DNA of 64,000 nt from Dicaeum eximium (Eukaryota; Chordata; Aves; Passeriformes; Dicaeidae), in contig VWZP01005656.1 in NCBI GenBank assembly GCA_013396995.1, positions 296,908 through 360,907 of the forward strand, in the 5' to 3' direction. The notes beneath the pieces are model-generated. The model was not told where the DNA came from. It saw nothing but the letters and a program-made list of their open reading frames with translations, and did not search any database. How positions within the stretch are numbered: the first letter of the stretch is position 1; the number at the start of each line of letters is the position of its first letter. This document shows, piece after piece, positions 31,661 to 42,941 of this stretch. The position numbers and the translations under genes are program-made.

Positions 31661-33874
31661 TGCACCTCTCTATTTCTCTTAGTATTTTCTGTTCATTGGA
31701 GTTGTTCATTGCATGAAAGATATTCCAGTTAAGTGCACATTAATCCCTATCCCAGGTCCCTTTGCACTGGGTGCATCCCTGGACTGTCTGCTGCAAGCTG
31801 CTTCCACTCTCCAGTACAAGGTTGGAGCTGCTGGAGAACTTCCAGTGCTTCCACGCCCTGGTGTGCCCCAGCCCATGGCAGAGTGGCATGGGGATGGGAC
31901 AGGAATGGGGAAGAGCTGCTCCCTTCGCTGGGAAGGCTGCAGTTACCTGGAGGCAGCAGCCTGGAGCCAGGCCCAGAGTTTTGCAGGACTGGGCTTTGAG
32001 GTGACCTTCAGATCAATCAAACTGATGAAGGGAGACAAGCCCTAACTCACCAGCCTGCAGAAGATGTCTTGTCAGCCTGTGGAGCTCTTAAATCATCCTT
32101 ATATTTCCAATCCATGGAATAGCCATGTGATCTGTCCTTCAGGATGAAGGCAGCTGCTGAGCTCAGGGAAGCTGAGGAGCAGCACAGCTGATTTCTCACA
32201 AGTCCAAAAGAGCCAGCAGCTGTACCTGTCCCCAGTTTGCTTCTAATCTTCACCTGCAAGTTCAAAAGCATTCCCAAGAGACTGGGTGTGCAGTCCAGAG
32301 CCTGCTGTTGTTATCCATGACCCACCTGAGAGAGCAAACATGCTCTGCTCTCCACAAAACTGTGCCCCCAGGGGAGCCTGTAAAGGACAGTGTTTCCCAG
32401 GAGGGATAAAAGGACTGCTGGCCCTTTGCTTGACTTCTCTTCCTGCCCAAGTAAGATATTTAGGAGCAGAAGTTCCAGCTTTGGGGTTTCTACAGGGAAA
32501 GTTGTGATGTCTCCAAGCAGCTGCTCCTAAATTCGCTACACACAGAGCCACAGGATGTTGGGAGGTTTTTACTGGCTGGACTTCATCACATAAAGAGTCC
32601 ACTATAAAAACTGAACCTCCACTGGTGCCCTTGCTGCCTGTGCTGTTACTCTGGGATCTGCTTCACCTTTGTGCAGAACTGCCAAAGGTCATTCATTTGT
32701 CAGAGACAATCAAATTTCCCTTCTGCTTCCTGAAAGATTGATGAGATTTAAACATCTTTTATTTGATGATCTAAGCAGCTTGTGTCTGTCTATAAATTCC
32801 CTGTAGCTTGCACTTGGACTTTTATGTTTGTGCACGGAGCAAGAAGGAGTGTGCAGGAAAAAATAAGTGTTTCTGCTGTAAAAATATTCCTTGGATTGTG
32901 TTGAAGTCCTTTGCTCATCACATTTGCCTCCTCAAACCATGACCATGTTAATCAGGATCACTCATAGGGTTGTCTCAAGTCCAGTCAGTATTCACAAAGC
33001 TCATTCCCTTCCTTTGAAAACTACTTCAGGAAGAAAAGTGCCCTATCAAACCATAATTCATATATGTGTCAGTAGAAATTCAGCTAGAAGATGGAAGAAA
33101 TTATTTTCATAACAAAAAAAAGAAAACATTTAATAATGCAGGGAAAAAATCTGAACAAAATCCTCAAACTTAATGGCAATAATGAGGGAAAGGGAAGATT
33201 TGCAAATGAAAAAAAGTCTATTTAAATAGAAACTCCTGCTATTTTTGAGAGTCCCTTGAAAACTGATTAGCTGCATTGACCTGTGTCTAAAGCTTTTGAC
33301 AGAGATAAGCAAGGACAGGCAGTAGTCACTTCAGATACAGCCCTAGTAGCTTGAGTTAGATGGACCAAACAAGCTGGAATTATCCATTAAATCAGCAAAA
33401 TCTGCTTGTCCTTGGCTTTAAAGCTTGATTATTGCTGACAAGCAGGGGCTGTGGAGCCAGCCCTTCCCAGCCACGCAGCGTTGGGCACGTGCCTGTCCAT
33501 GGCAGAGCCCCCGTGCCAGCCCATGTGCTGGGAAACTGGGATGGGCTTCCAGAGCCTGCGTTCTGTGGGAGCAGAGGCTGCCCTGGAAGCAGTGCTGCCT
33601 GAGGGCCTTGCAGGGTTACCCTTCCTGCAGCTCCTGGGAAAAGCCTGGTGAATGCAAAACGCTGCTCCCCCAAACACTTGGAATGTGCCATGACTCAGGT
33701 TTTCCCTGCTTCTTCACTTCAAGCTTTCATGGACTGGCCAGGCCTCCCCAAAAAATACAGCCCCAAACCAGATTCCAAAGAAGCCTTACTTTGAAGTGTC
33801 CAGACCTTCTGGTTTGGCTTGGCCATAAGAAATGAAAGCTAAATCCACAGTCTTGGAGGTTAAAGATCCTGTAT
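31661..33874. other. Unique sequence, no gene seen
   Basis: GC-rich at 31740-32050 and 33420-33680, AT-rich at 32680-33420. No domain-bearing open frame or known transposon recognised. Confidence 0.4.
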
Positions 33875-34077
33875 GGAGTTAAATCCAGTTGGGTGCTGTT
33901 CCCAGGGCTCAGCTTTGGGGACAGCCCTGCTTAATGTCTTTATTGACAATGTGGACAAGGGGATTGAGGGCACCCTCAGCCAGCTGGAGATGACAGTGAG
34001 TTGGGAGGAAGAATTGATTAGCTGGAGGGCAGGAAGGCTCTGGAGAGGGATTTGGACAGGCTGGATCATGGGCTGAG

Positions 34078-34296
34078 CTCAAGTGGCTGAAGTTCAACAA
34101 GGCTAAGGGCCAAGACCTGCATGTGGGTCACAACAATGTCATGGAATGCTCCAGGGTTGGGGCAGAGCCGCTGGAAAGCTGGAAAAGGCCCTGGGGGTGC
34201 TGGTAGCATGAGCCCAAGTGTGCCCAGGAGGGCAAGAGGCCAATGGCACCTGGATTGTGCCGGCCACAGTGCGGCAGCAGGACCAGGGCAGTGACT
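34078..34296. repeat. Duplicated CR1 segment, copy 1
   Basis: 219 bp repeated at 34298-34516 with one visible difference (A versus T in 'aaga/tcctgc'). A single N separates the copies, again suggesting an unmerged contig overlap. Confidence 0.92.
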
Positions 34297-34297
34297 N
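34297..34297. other. Assembly joint (single N)
   Basis: Sits exactly between two near-identical 219-bp segments. Confidence 0.85.
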
Positions 34298-34516
34298 CTC
34301 AAGTGGCTGAAGTTCAACAAGGCTAAGGGCCAAGTCCTGCATGTGGGTCACAACAATGTCATGGAATGCTCCAGGGTTGGGGCAGAGCCGCTGGAAAGCT
34401 GGAAAAGGCCCTGGGGGTGCTGGTAGCATGAGCCCAAGTGTGCCCAGGAGGGCAAGAGGCCAATGGCACCTGGATTGTGCCGGCCACAGTGCGGCAGCAG
34501 GACCAGGGCAGTGACT
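34298..34516. repeat. Duplicated CR1 segment, copy 2
   Basis: Second copy; it continues directly into the remaining CR1 3' UTR, whereas copy 1 stops at the N. Confidence 0.92.
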
Positions 34517-34908
34517 GTCCCCTGTGCTGGCACTGCTGGGGCCACACCTTGAATCCTGGGGCTGGAGCTGGGGAAGGGGCTGGAGCACCAGGAGGGGCTG
34601 AGGGAGCTGGGAAAGGGGCTCAGCCTGGAGAAAAGGAGGCTCAGGGGGGACCTTGTGGCTCTGCACAACTCCTGACAGGAGGGGACAGCCGGGGGGGTCG
34701 GGCTCTGCTCCCAGGGAACAGGGACAGGAGGAGAGGGAACGGCCTCAGGCTGGGCCAGGGGAGGCTCAGGGTGGATACTGGACGAAATTTCTTCATGAAT
34801 AGGGTTGTCCAGCATTGGCAGAGGCTGTCCAGGGAAGGGATCCTGAAAGGATTTAAAAGCTGTATGGATGTGGTGCTTGGAGACATGGTCTGGTGCTGGA
34901 CTTGGCAG

Positions 34909-35050
34909 GAAACGAGGGGTACACAAGGCAAGGGAAGACAAGGCAGCCTTTCAGCCCCCTCCCTTGCCTTCCCTGCCCCTCCTTTTCCTTGCCTTGCCTG
35001 CTCTTCCCTTGGTTTGAATTCCCTACCCCTCCCCTGCCTTGCCTTCCTGA
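34909..35050. repeat. 142-bp CCTTG-rich insertion in the CR1 3' UTR
   Basis: CR1 wording stops after 'tgctggacttggcag' and resumes at 'gttaatggttggacttgatg'. Between lies sequence with AAGGCAAGGG on its left part and CCTTGCCTT on its right, an imperfect self-complementary low-complexity insert not present in other copies here. Confidence 0.7.
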
Positions 35051-35110
35051 GTTAATGGTTGGACTTGATGACCTTAGGGGCCTCTGCCAACCTAAACATT
35101 CTTTTATTCC

Positions 35111-35555
35111 ACAAGTCTTTACAACTCCTGGTATTCTCTGTTCACATACACACAGTGCCTCTTCTCCCAGAATCAGCAGCAGAGCTCAAGCATGAAATAA
35201 AAAAATTGTTTCCAAGAGGTAGTTTGAGTTAAACAAAAATTGTGCACAAGAGGCAGCAGAACGGAAACCTTTCAGAAACAGCCTTTTAACACTGACTTTA
35301 AATGCTTTGAAGTGAAAGGTTCAGATTTCCCTGCATGTTTGCAGGTTGGCATTGCATCTTTCAAAGTCTCTTCTCTGTGCCGTCCCTTGCTCTGCATTAT
35401 CTTATTTCTGTTTGCCCTGGGCCATAAATGATTCCATTCCAGAACTGGGATTTGCTTGCATGGCCCCCTCATCTCTCTGCTGTTCCCTTTGATGAGTGTT
35501 TAACTCCCTCTCCTGGGACAGAGTGGGCACATGGAAGGGGGTGGAACCTGTCCTG
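35111..35555. other. Unique sequence, no gene seen
   Basis: Short spacer between the long CR1 and the LTR. No exon recognised. Confidence 0.4.
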
Positions 35556-35703
35556 GAAAGTGTTGGAATCCAGGGCACAGAGAATGTTTCTCTGCCTGTT
35601 TCAGGAGGCCCTGACCCTCAGCAGAACACTGCTTTTAACCTTCATCCCTGGAGAAAGTTACCAAAGCTTTGGGATGAGTTAGAGCACACAGGTGTGAATT
35701 AGA

Positions 35704-35750
<47 letters not shown>
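35704..35750. repeat. (TAG)n microsatellite within LTR U3
   Basis: 47 bp of uninterrupted TAG units. The minus-strand sister LTR has the same array at the same internal place (52276-52322), so it belongs to the family rather than arising locally. Confidence 0.97.
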
Positions 35751-36099
35751 ATTTGTCACAGAGTGAAGCATTTAGGGTTTTAGGATTTAATATGAGAGTG
35801 AATAGGAGACAAAATGGAGGATTTTGGGTGTTGTCCCTTCTTCCTTCTTGTCCCTCTTCAGCTCCATTTTCTGTAGCACTGGTGGCACAAAGTTATTGGT
35901 TAGAGAAAGCAGCAGTGTGGAAGTTACGTGTATAGATTAGTAGGAGTTATTGGTGGAAAAGTAAGAACAAAGTATGTGTTAGAATGTAATTGGGTTAAAC
36001 AGCTTTAAATGGCCTTGGTTTGGGTGTTTGGGGTCCATTTTGTGCCTCGCTTCTCGCATGCTGAGTCTGGTGCGCAGACGGTGCTGAACTTGAGATAAG

Positions 36100-36105
36100 A
36101 ATAAA
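36100..36105 (+). terminator. Polyadenylation signal of LTR copy A
   Basis: AATAAA about 135 bp before the LTR 3' end. Confidence 0.6.
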
Positions 36106-36244
36106 CAAAACCCTGAAGACCGAGAAATTAAGAGTCCTGCTTGTTCCTCATCCTTGGAAAAGAGCTGCACAGGGGAACCCCCTCCAAAGGGCGCAGGGGA
36201 TGGGTTCCCATTCCTGCTGGGACCACCAAAAACCCAGCAGAAAG

Positions 36245-36474
36245 GAAGCAGGATATCATTCCCAGGGCTGGATGTGTGACCCTGCTGTGCCATGTCCGAG
36301 GTGCCAAACCTGAACAATGAGGATTATGGTGCCATTATGGTTCCAAATCTCTCTTGGATGTACCAGTGTGGCTGTTGGATGATAAAATGGTTGCTGTTGT
36401 TATGAAAAAAAAAAATCCTCATTCCCATCCATGTCCATGTTAATGAGCAGCTGACAGGATCCTGCTGCAGATTG
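36245..36474. other. Unique sequence, no gene seen
   Basis: Short spacer with an A-run at about 36404-36414. Confidence 0.4.
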
Positions 36475-36756
36475 GTGACAGGACAAAGGGACACAGTGAC
36501 AACATGAGGGGACATGGCCTCAGCTGCCCCACAGGAGGTCCAGATTGGACATGAGGAAAAATTCCTTCACAGAAAGGCTTGCTAAACATTGGAAGGGGCT
36601 GCCCAGGGAGGTTTGGAGTCCCCATCCCTGGAGGTGTCCAGGGAATGCCTGGATGTGGCACTCAGTGCTCTGGGCTGGTGACATGGTGAGGATTGGTGAC
36701 AGGTTTGCCTCGCTGCCCCTGGAGGTCTCAGTGATTGCAGGATTCTGAGATCAGGT
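36475..36756 (+). mobile_element. CR1 LINE 3' fragment, diverged
   Basis: 'ccagattggacatgaggaaa', 'attccttcacagaaaggctt', 'ggggctgcccagggaggttt', 'gtccagggaatgcctggatg'. The tail is decayed. Confidence 0.88.
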
Positions 36757-36912
36757 GATGTGCTCCATCCTCACACACTAAAACATTCCAGAGGCCCATT
36801 CCTGAAAGAGAGGAGTCAGACCTTGGTCCCTGCAGGAACCACTCTAAGCTGGTAATATGGTCTCATGGATTAAGGCTATTCTTACACTTCCTGACTTTGG
36901 GGGCAAAGCACT

Positions 36913-37250
36913 ATCACAGAATCCCAGGATCACTGAGGATGGAAAAGCCCTCCAAAGTCACTGAGTCCAACCTGTGCCCAGCCCAGAGCACTGAGTGCCA
37001 CATCCAGGCCTTTCTGGGACACCTCTGGGTGTCATTCCCTGGGGACAGGGACTCCAAACCTCCCTGGGCAGCCCCTTCCAGTGCCTGAGCACCCTTTCAG
37101 TGCAGGAATTCTCCTGAACTGCCATGTCCATAAGTGCCTGGGCACCCTTTCAATGCAGGAATTCTCCTGAATTGCCATGTCCATAAGTGCCTGAGCACCC
37201 TTTCAGTGCAGGAATTCTCCTGAACTGCCATGTTCATAAGTCCCTGGCCC
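36913..37250 (-). mobile_element. CR1 LINE fragment with internal tandem triplication
   Basis: Tail first: 'atcacagaatcccaggatca', 'gagtgccacatccaggcctt', 'aacctccctgggcagcccct'. The part after that is repeated three times as a 53-bp unit (37081-37239). Confidence 0.9.
37081..37239. repeat. 53-bp tandem repeat, three units, in CR1
   Basis: Units start at 37081, 37134 and 37187, each from 'gtgcctgrgcaccctttc' to 'ccatgtycataa'. Units differ at only a few positions, so the expansion is recent. Confidence 0.95.
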
Positions 37251-37508
37251 ACTCCTCCTCTGGTGGAAAGGGCTGCCCTGGCAGTGCTGGTGGAATTTGC
37301 TTCTCTTAGGCCCCAGCCCAGGCTGGAGAAACCTGAAATAGCTGTGGCAGCTCCAGTCCTCCTGTGCCCAAGGAATGAGCACCCGCACTCAGGATCCCTC
37401 CAGGATACCCCCCAGCACTTCCCCTCCTCCCTGCAGCTTGGGGAGGCCTGAGCAGGGCCTGGGGAAGGAGGAGAGCTCAGCAAAGGAAGGGAGGAGGCTC
37501 TGAGGAGG
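37251..37508. other. Unique sequence, no gene seen
   Basis: GC-rich spacer between two CR1 pieces. No exon recognised. Confidence 0.4.
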
Positions 37509-37566
37509 GATCACAGAATCCTTAATGTTGGAAAAGACCCCCAAGATCATCAAGACCAGTCTTGTC
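37509..37566 (-). mobile_element. CR1 LINE 3' tail
   Basis: 'gatcacagaatccttaatgt', 'tggaaaagacccccaagatc'. Only the last ~60 bp is present. Confidence 0.8.
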
Positions 37567-38639
37567 ACACTTTCCTCAGACCATAAAACCAGGCAGCAGG
37601 AGATGGTGCATCCCTCCTCCGAGGGTGAGGCCAGCAGCATTCCCAGGATATTGGAGAACTTAAAATGTTTTTAAACATCAGAAACAAATTTCTCCTTGGA
37701 CAGCTTGGCTTAGAATGATGGGAGAAGTTCCACAGCAAAGATTTTTTTGAAATATTTCGCTACAGGAGGATCAAAAAAATGTTGGTTAAACTTACTGGGC
37801 CAAAAACTTCGGTTGCTGGGCTGCTCTGGACAGAAATTGTCTTCCAGTTCCAAAGGAAAACATGTCTTTTATGATGATTTGAAATTGAAAATACAAAAAA
37901 CAGAATTGTTGAAAAGGATGTGTTTCTCCTCTTAAAAAGAAAATAAATCAAAATAAACATTGAATAAAAAACCAGAAACATTTTCAAGGAGGAAAAAGTT
38001 CAATTTAGAAAGTGCCAGAACTGAATGCTGTGAATAATTTAAATGAAGGATTCAACTCTGAGATTAAAAAATATCTCATTGTTGCCAGATACACACTGTG
38101 CCCTAAAAGCAGAAGGAAGAATTCAGATGTTTGTAGTGAAACTCTTGAGTCCAGGGATTTTAACGTTGGGATTGCAGCGCTGGAGCCTGAGCTGGGATCC
38201 AAATGAGATCCAAACCCAGGCCCCCACCTCAGAGGCACTGGGATGAGCACAGAGCAGACAGGAAGGCTGGGACAGAGGCAGGAGCAGCTCCCTAAGCACA
38301 AGAGAAATAATTGGAATTTCTTTCTGAGGCAGTTTGGTACCAGACTCTAACTCCTGGGATTTTCCAAATGAATCAGAAAAATAACAGGAAGCAGGGTTTC
38401 AGTGCAAAACCAACACATGATTTTTGGGGTTTTTTTTTTATTTATTTTCACAATTTCCACTCTTGCCAGGGCCTTGTAGCTGGGCTTGACTTGAGGAAGG
38501 CAGCCCAGCAGGTCTGGAGGACTGTAAGAGCACCAGGAGAAGGAGCCTGGAGGAGCTTGCAGAGTTATGGAACATTTGATGGATAGCAACAGTGCTGGGG
38601 AACGCGTGGATCACAGAGCAAAGCAGAGACGAAGCCATA
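37567..38639. other. Unique sequence, no gene seen
   Basis: A-rich around 37730-38100. No recognised exon or repeat. Confidence 0.4.
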
Positions 38640-38960
38640 ATTAAATATTCCTGAGTACAACCCCCAAATTACAGTGGACTAAGAAGTAAGCAAATGACAC
38701 CCAGGAAGAGAGCAGCTGATTCTGAGCTGATTATCATAATGTAAATGCCAACAGCAATTTACTCAAATCACAGAGGTTTACTTGCGGCGTGGAAACTGGG
38801 TTTAGTCCTAATCAAAATAAAATCAATGTATATTTCAAAACAGATTACTGCTGGTAAACAAAGTAGCCATGATTGTTATTCATTATCTTCATCAGCACCG
38901 AGAGGGAATCATTTCTGTTACTGCTTAATTACAGAGATGTTAACAATTAAATAAGTCGAC
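38640..38960. other. AT-rich block, best-looking candidate conserved non-coding element
   Basis: Over 300 bp without repeats or open frames, dense in homeodomain-like cores (TTAATTAC, TAATCA, ATTAC), a TAAATATTC motif and forkhead-like GTAAACA. The contrast with neighbouring GC-rich sequence from 38970 on is sharp. Candidate only. Confidence 0.3.
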
Positions 38961-39650
38961 GTGGTGATAGCCAGTGATTTGGGAATGGAGAGGAGGCTGT
39001 CCTCCCTTACTGTGGTTTTATTGCCTCAGCCCAGCTCAGACCACGACTGGTGACACTCCTGGGTGGTGGCAGAGGCAGGGACAGGCTGCCCTGTCCTGCC
39101 TCCCTCTCCCCATTTCAGGCCCTGCCTTTTGGAGGGTCCCCAGAGTCCAAGCCCCGGCTGTCAGCGTTCAGCCTCCCCTGGCCCAGCCAGCAGGGCTTGC
39201 ACCTGGGCCTTCCCAGGAATTCCTTACAGATTTGGGACAAACATCTCCTTGCTGTGAGCGGAAGGAGCTGGAAAGAGCTGGGTTGGGACCCAAGGCAGGA
39301 GGCAGAGCCGGCCATGCCCAGGACACTGCAGCACCACCAGGGATGCTCTGGGCTCCCCAGGCAGCACAAACAGGGACATGGGAGCAGTGGGGCAGACAGG
39401 AACTGTTCCTCTCATCTGGGTTTATCACTTCTCCTTGGCACACAAGGTGTCAGCCCAGAGAGGATCCTCAGGAGGCTGATCCAGGCCTGTCTCTCTGGTT
39501 TGAGTGCCCAGAATGTCTCAACCCCACAGCTCACCAGCTGTCCTGAGACTGAAGGAAGCACTCATGGGCTGGGACAAAAAGTGATTTGAACAGGAGTGGA
39601 GTGACTCAGTGTCAGAGTCAGTGTGATCCTGAATCCCACTTCCCAAGGTG
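38961..39650. other. Unique GC-rich sequence, no gene seen
   Basis: Several overlapping open frames on both strands (one of 190 codons, 38974-39546, +). Composition and lack of domains argue for chance. Confidence 0.4.
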
Positions 39651-39656
39651 TCTCCC

Positions 39657-40187
39657 TGTTAGAATCCAGGGCACAGAGAATGTTTCTCTGCCTGTTTCAG
39701 GAGGCCCTGATCCTCAGTGGAACACTGCTTTTAACCTTCGTCCCTGGAGAAAGTTACCAAAGCTTTGGGATGANNNNNNNNNNNNNNNNNNNNNNNNNNN
39801 NNNNNNNNNNNNNNNNNNNNNNNNNNNNNNNNNNNNNNNNNNNNNNNNNNNNNNNNNNNNNNNNNNNNNNNNNNNNNNNNNNNNNNNNNNNNNNNNNNNN
39901 NNNNNNNNNNNNNNNNNNNNNNNNNNNNNNNNNNNNNNNNNNNNNNNNNNNNNNNNNNNNNNNNNNNNNNNNNNNNNNNNNNNNNNNNNNNNNNNNNNNN
40001 NNNNNNNNNNNNNNNNNNNNNNNNNNNNNNNNNNNNNNNNNNNNNNNNNNNNNNNNNNNNNNNNNNNNNNNNNNNNNNNNNNNNNNNNNNNNNNNNNNNN
40101 NNNNNNNNNNNNNNNNCAGGGGAACCCCCTCCAAAGGGCCCAGGGGTTGGGTTCCCACTCTTGCCCGGACCACCAGAAAATCCGGCA
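39657..40187 (+). mobile_element. Solo LTR, family copy C, mostly hidden by a gap
   Basis: The first 117 bp (TGTTAGAATCC...) and last 71 bp (...AAATCCGGCA) match LTR copy A; the rest is N. A perfect 6-bp target-site duplication TCTCCC (39651-39656 and 40188-40193) confirms both ends. If full length like copy A, about 490 bp are missing, whereas the gap is sized at 343. Confidence 0.92.
39774..40116. other. Assembly gap (343 N)
   Basis: Starts about 30 bp before the position of the TAG microsatellite in LTR copy A, so the repeat probably broke the assembly. Confidence 0.98.
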
Positions 40188-40193
40188 TCTCCC

Positions 40194-42941
40194 CTGTCCC
40201 TGCCACCCCAGGTGCCCAAGGTGAGGAGCCCAAACCTCTCCCCTGCACAGGGGGCTGAGCTCCCAGCACAGCCCAGCTGCAGAGAGCACACAGCCCACTC
40301 ATGTGAGCCCTGCTGGTCCTTCCAGAGACATCAATCCTGCTCCTGGGACTTTGGGAAGTGACTTTAATGGCAGCCTTGCCTAAAGATTCTCTTAACTCCT
40401 GACTGCAAAATTGGTGGCCCGACACCAGAAGTTCTGGGTTCAGGGGGTCCTCAGTGCTGGGTTTATTGCCAGAGACTCGAAGTAATTGTTTTTAACAGGA
40501 TTTTCCTTGCACTCTGGTGCAGGAAAAGTGGCCCATTTATATTCATTGTACCTTATAAATGTTCCCACCACAACAATTGCTCTTGATTATAGTGGACTTT
40601 GTTTTCCTTTGAATTTAATAGCAAGAGAAAAATGACACATGACAGAAATCTAAATAACATTGTGCTCCCCTCCTCTCTGGTTTCTTTCTGAAGTGTGAGC
40701 CACAGTTTATATTGAAGAATGATATTGTTCTCAAATATCTTGGTTTATTTATTTTCTTTTTATTTTCAGAATGGGGAGAAAAGTGCATTAATGAGTTGGA
40801 TTTCCCATTGTGCTGAGTAACTGAGTTTTTCCTTGGGTTTTCATATCCTTGACAGCTCAAAACATCAGGCCCAAATTTTTTGTAGGAAAAGTTTGACTTT
40901 CAGGGACAGGTAGCTAATTGCCAAATATACATTAGAGATTTTATTTGGTAAACTGGATTCAGGATGTAATAATGGTTTTCAGTATATTTTACTCAACTAA
41001 TTTCTTGAAGGAGGTTGTTTAGGAGGGTAGACCTTGTAGGATTTATGTAGGTATAATAAAGTCTGGTTTTCATTGTAATTAAATTAATTTAATTTGTTTA
41101 ATTAAAGAGAAGACTGGAGATGAAAGCATTTGGAATGAGCCCTCCTGGCCTCTCCTTAGGTAACATTTTTGTCATTAACATTACTGAGAGCACACCCAGG
41201 CTGCTCTGAGCACTGAGAAGTCACTTTTTCAGCCAGCTAATGGGTTTTATCCTCACCAACACCATGCAAATGTGTTTTCTGGATACGAGGTGGATGGAAC
41301 CATCACCTCCTGTTACATCTCCCTCGCTAGCCAGGGCTGCAGAAACCTGTAGAGCAGAGAAATCTCATTCCATCCATGCTCTGGCAGGACTTCTACACCT
41401 CCCTAGAGGTGTCTGATTGATCCTGCTATTGCCACAGATAATCTTTAGCATGCTACAAGTGGAATACATTAATATTTCCTGCAATGTGCTGCTTACCCCA
41501 GGGTTTTGGCTGCTTTCATCTGCATGTTTTTAGTCTGTGTTGTGTTCAATCTGCGTGGGGAAGTAATTGTTTCCTTCATGGAGTGAGGAGCGCCCAGGGC
41601 ACGAATCCATGGGGTAAATGTGGATCCAGCTCCAGCCTCCCAGTGCTCCCCTGAGCCTCCCGAGGAGGAGCCAACAGTGCTCCTGTGCTCTGAACCCCCA
41701 GGAGCCCAAAACACACTGGAAACCCTGGGAGATCTGCTCTGGTGCCTCTCCGTGCTCCGGGAGCCCTCGGCTCTTTGCTAATTACTGCTTCCAATTAGGG
41801 CAGGAGGGCTGAGCTCAGGAAAGAGCCCTGTTGTGTAAAATGTTCATCCTGGCTGTGCCACCCATGGCTTTGGTCACCCCGAGAGCACTTGTGGCTGTGC
41901 TCTGGCACTCTCACAGCTGAAATCTCTTGTCTCCCTCCTTTGGGATTTGTATAATCTTTCAGTTTCCTCTTTTATGGCTGTTCAGGAGCTGACAAAACCT
42001 ATCCAAGTCCTGTTAACTGTCAGGCAGTGCTGATTTCCCACAGAGGGTGCACAGGAGCTCAGTGAGCAGCCAGCTGCAGGGGAGGTGGCTGAGCCACTCT
42101 CTGCCACCTGCCTGGGTCACTCAGCTGAGCTCCTGCAGGTGGATTTCTCCCCCAGCTGCTGTTCTGCCTTTGGACAGGGACTTCTTGCTGCTCCTCTTCC
42201 TCCTCCCTCTGCTGCCTGTGCCACCTCCTTCTCCTGCCAGTGCTCCTGTTCTGGAGGGTGAGCAGCAGCCCCCTGGCAGTCCCTGCTCAGCATCCCAGCT
42301 GCCCTGGGAGATGACACAGCTGCTCTCCCAGGGCTCACCAGCTTCCCTGACTCTTTTCTCTCTTCACACTCTCAAAGAGCAGGCAGCACCCCCCAGGTTC
42401 GATGTTTTCATGGAAAAAAGGTGGAAATCAGACAGGGATAAGTGGGAGACAGATCTCAGGCAACTGAAGCAGCTATCAGGACATGAGCAGAGAAGCTTGG
42501 TGGCCACGGTGACACATTTTTCCATAAAGCACTGCCCAGACCTCTCGGGTCACCCCCAGGTGTCCATGGTGCCTTTTCCCCCACGAGCAGTGCCTGTGCA
42601 TGGTGCACTCCCAGCTGCCACCTTCCAGCTTGGGGACATTTGCCAGCACTGTGTGTCCTGCCCTGGTTGTAAGTTTGGGCTGCCTTGGAGACCATGGTCA
42701 GAATGCAGTCCTGTCTCCCAAAATCAACGTGCTTAAGGAAAGAGCTGATGAAGGACGAAAGGAAAAGGGCTGCTGAGAGTGTCCTTTGGGTGGCTTTTTC
42801 CAGGCTGGCAGAGCAGGATGAGAACTGGGTCTTGGATTGCTCCCAGCCTTGTCCAGGACAGCGAGACAAGCCAGGGGCTGAGCAGAGATGGTGCCACAGC
42901 TGTAATGAATAGGGCTGGAAGGTTGTTCAAGGGGCTGAACA
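40194..42941. other. Unique sequence, no gene seen
   Basis: 40470-41600 is AT-rich and non-repetitive (possible regulatory content near 40990-41110 and 41440-41560); 41600-42900 is GC-richer. An open frame at 42047-42736 (+, 229 codons) is Leu/Pro/Ser-rich low complexity without a domain, and I reject it. Confidence 0.4.

Larger units (their letters stand above)
33875..35110 (+). mobile_element. CR1 LINE, longest copy (end of ORF2 region plus 3' UTR)
   Basis: Begins in the 3' end of the reverse-transcriptase ORF ('cccagggctcagctttgggg', 'tttattgacaatgtggacaa'), continues through 'gctgaagttcaacaaggcta' and the UTR to 'ggttggacttgatgacctta'. It is interrupted by an apparent assembly duplication around the N at 34297 and by a 142-bp insertion at 34909-35050. 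Frames are broken; no functional protein is left. Confidence 0.92.
35561..36239 (+). mobile_element. Intact solo LTR, family copy A
   Basis: 679 bp, TGTTGGAATC... to ...ACCCAGCA. A 5-bp target-site duplication GAAAG flanks it (35556-35560 and 36240-36244). The U3 carries a 47-bp TAG microsatellite (35704-35750) and AATAAA lies at 36100-36105; I see no convincing TATA box. Relatives at 39657-40187 and 51973-52463 show 6-bp duplications, which points to a class II (ERVK-like) family. Solo: no internal proviral sequence follows. Confidence 0.92.

Noticed and set aside
39586..40425. Long open frames spanning the N gap
   Set aside because: They exist only because N codons are read as open; the real content is an LTR.
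40400..40425. 'ttggtggcccgacacc' resembling a retroviral primer-binding site
   Set aside because: It lies more than 200 bp beyond the end of LTR copy C, matches tRNA primer sites poorly, and no gag sequence follows.
42047..42736. 229-codon open frame (+)
   Set aside because: Leu/Pro/Ser low complexity from a pyrimidine-rich stretch; no domain.
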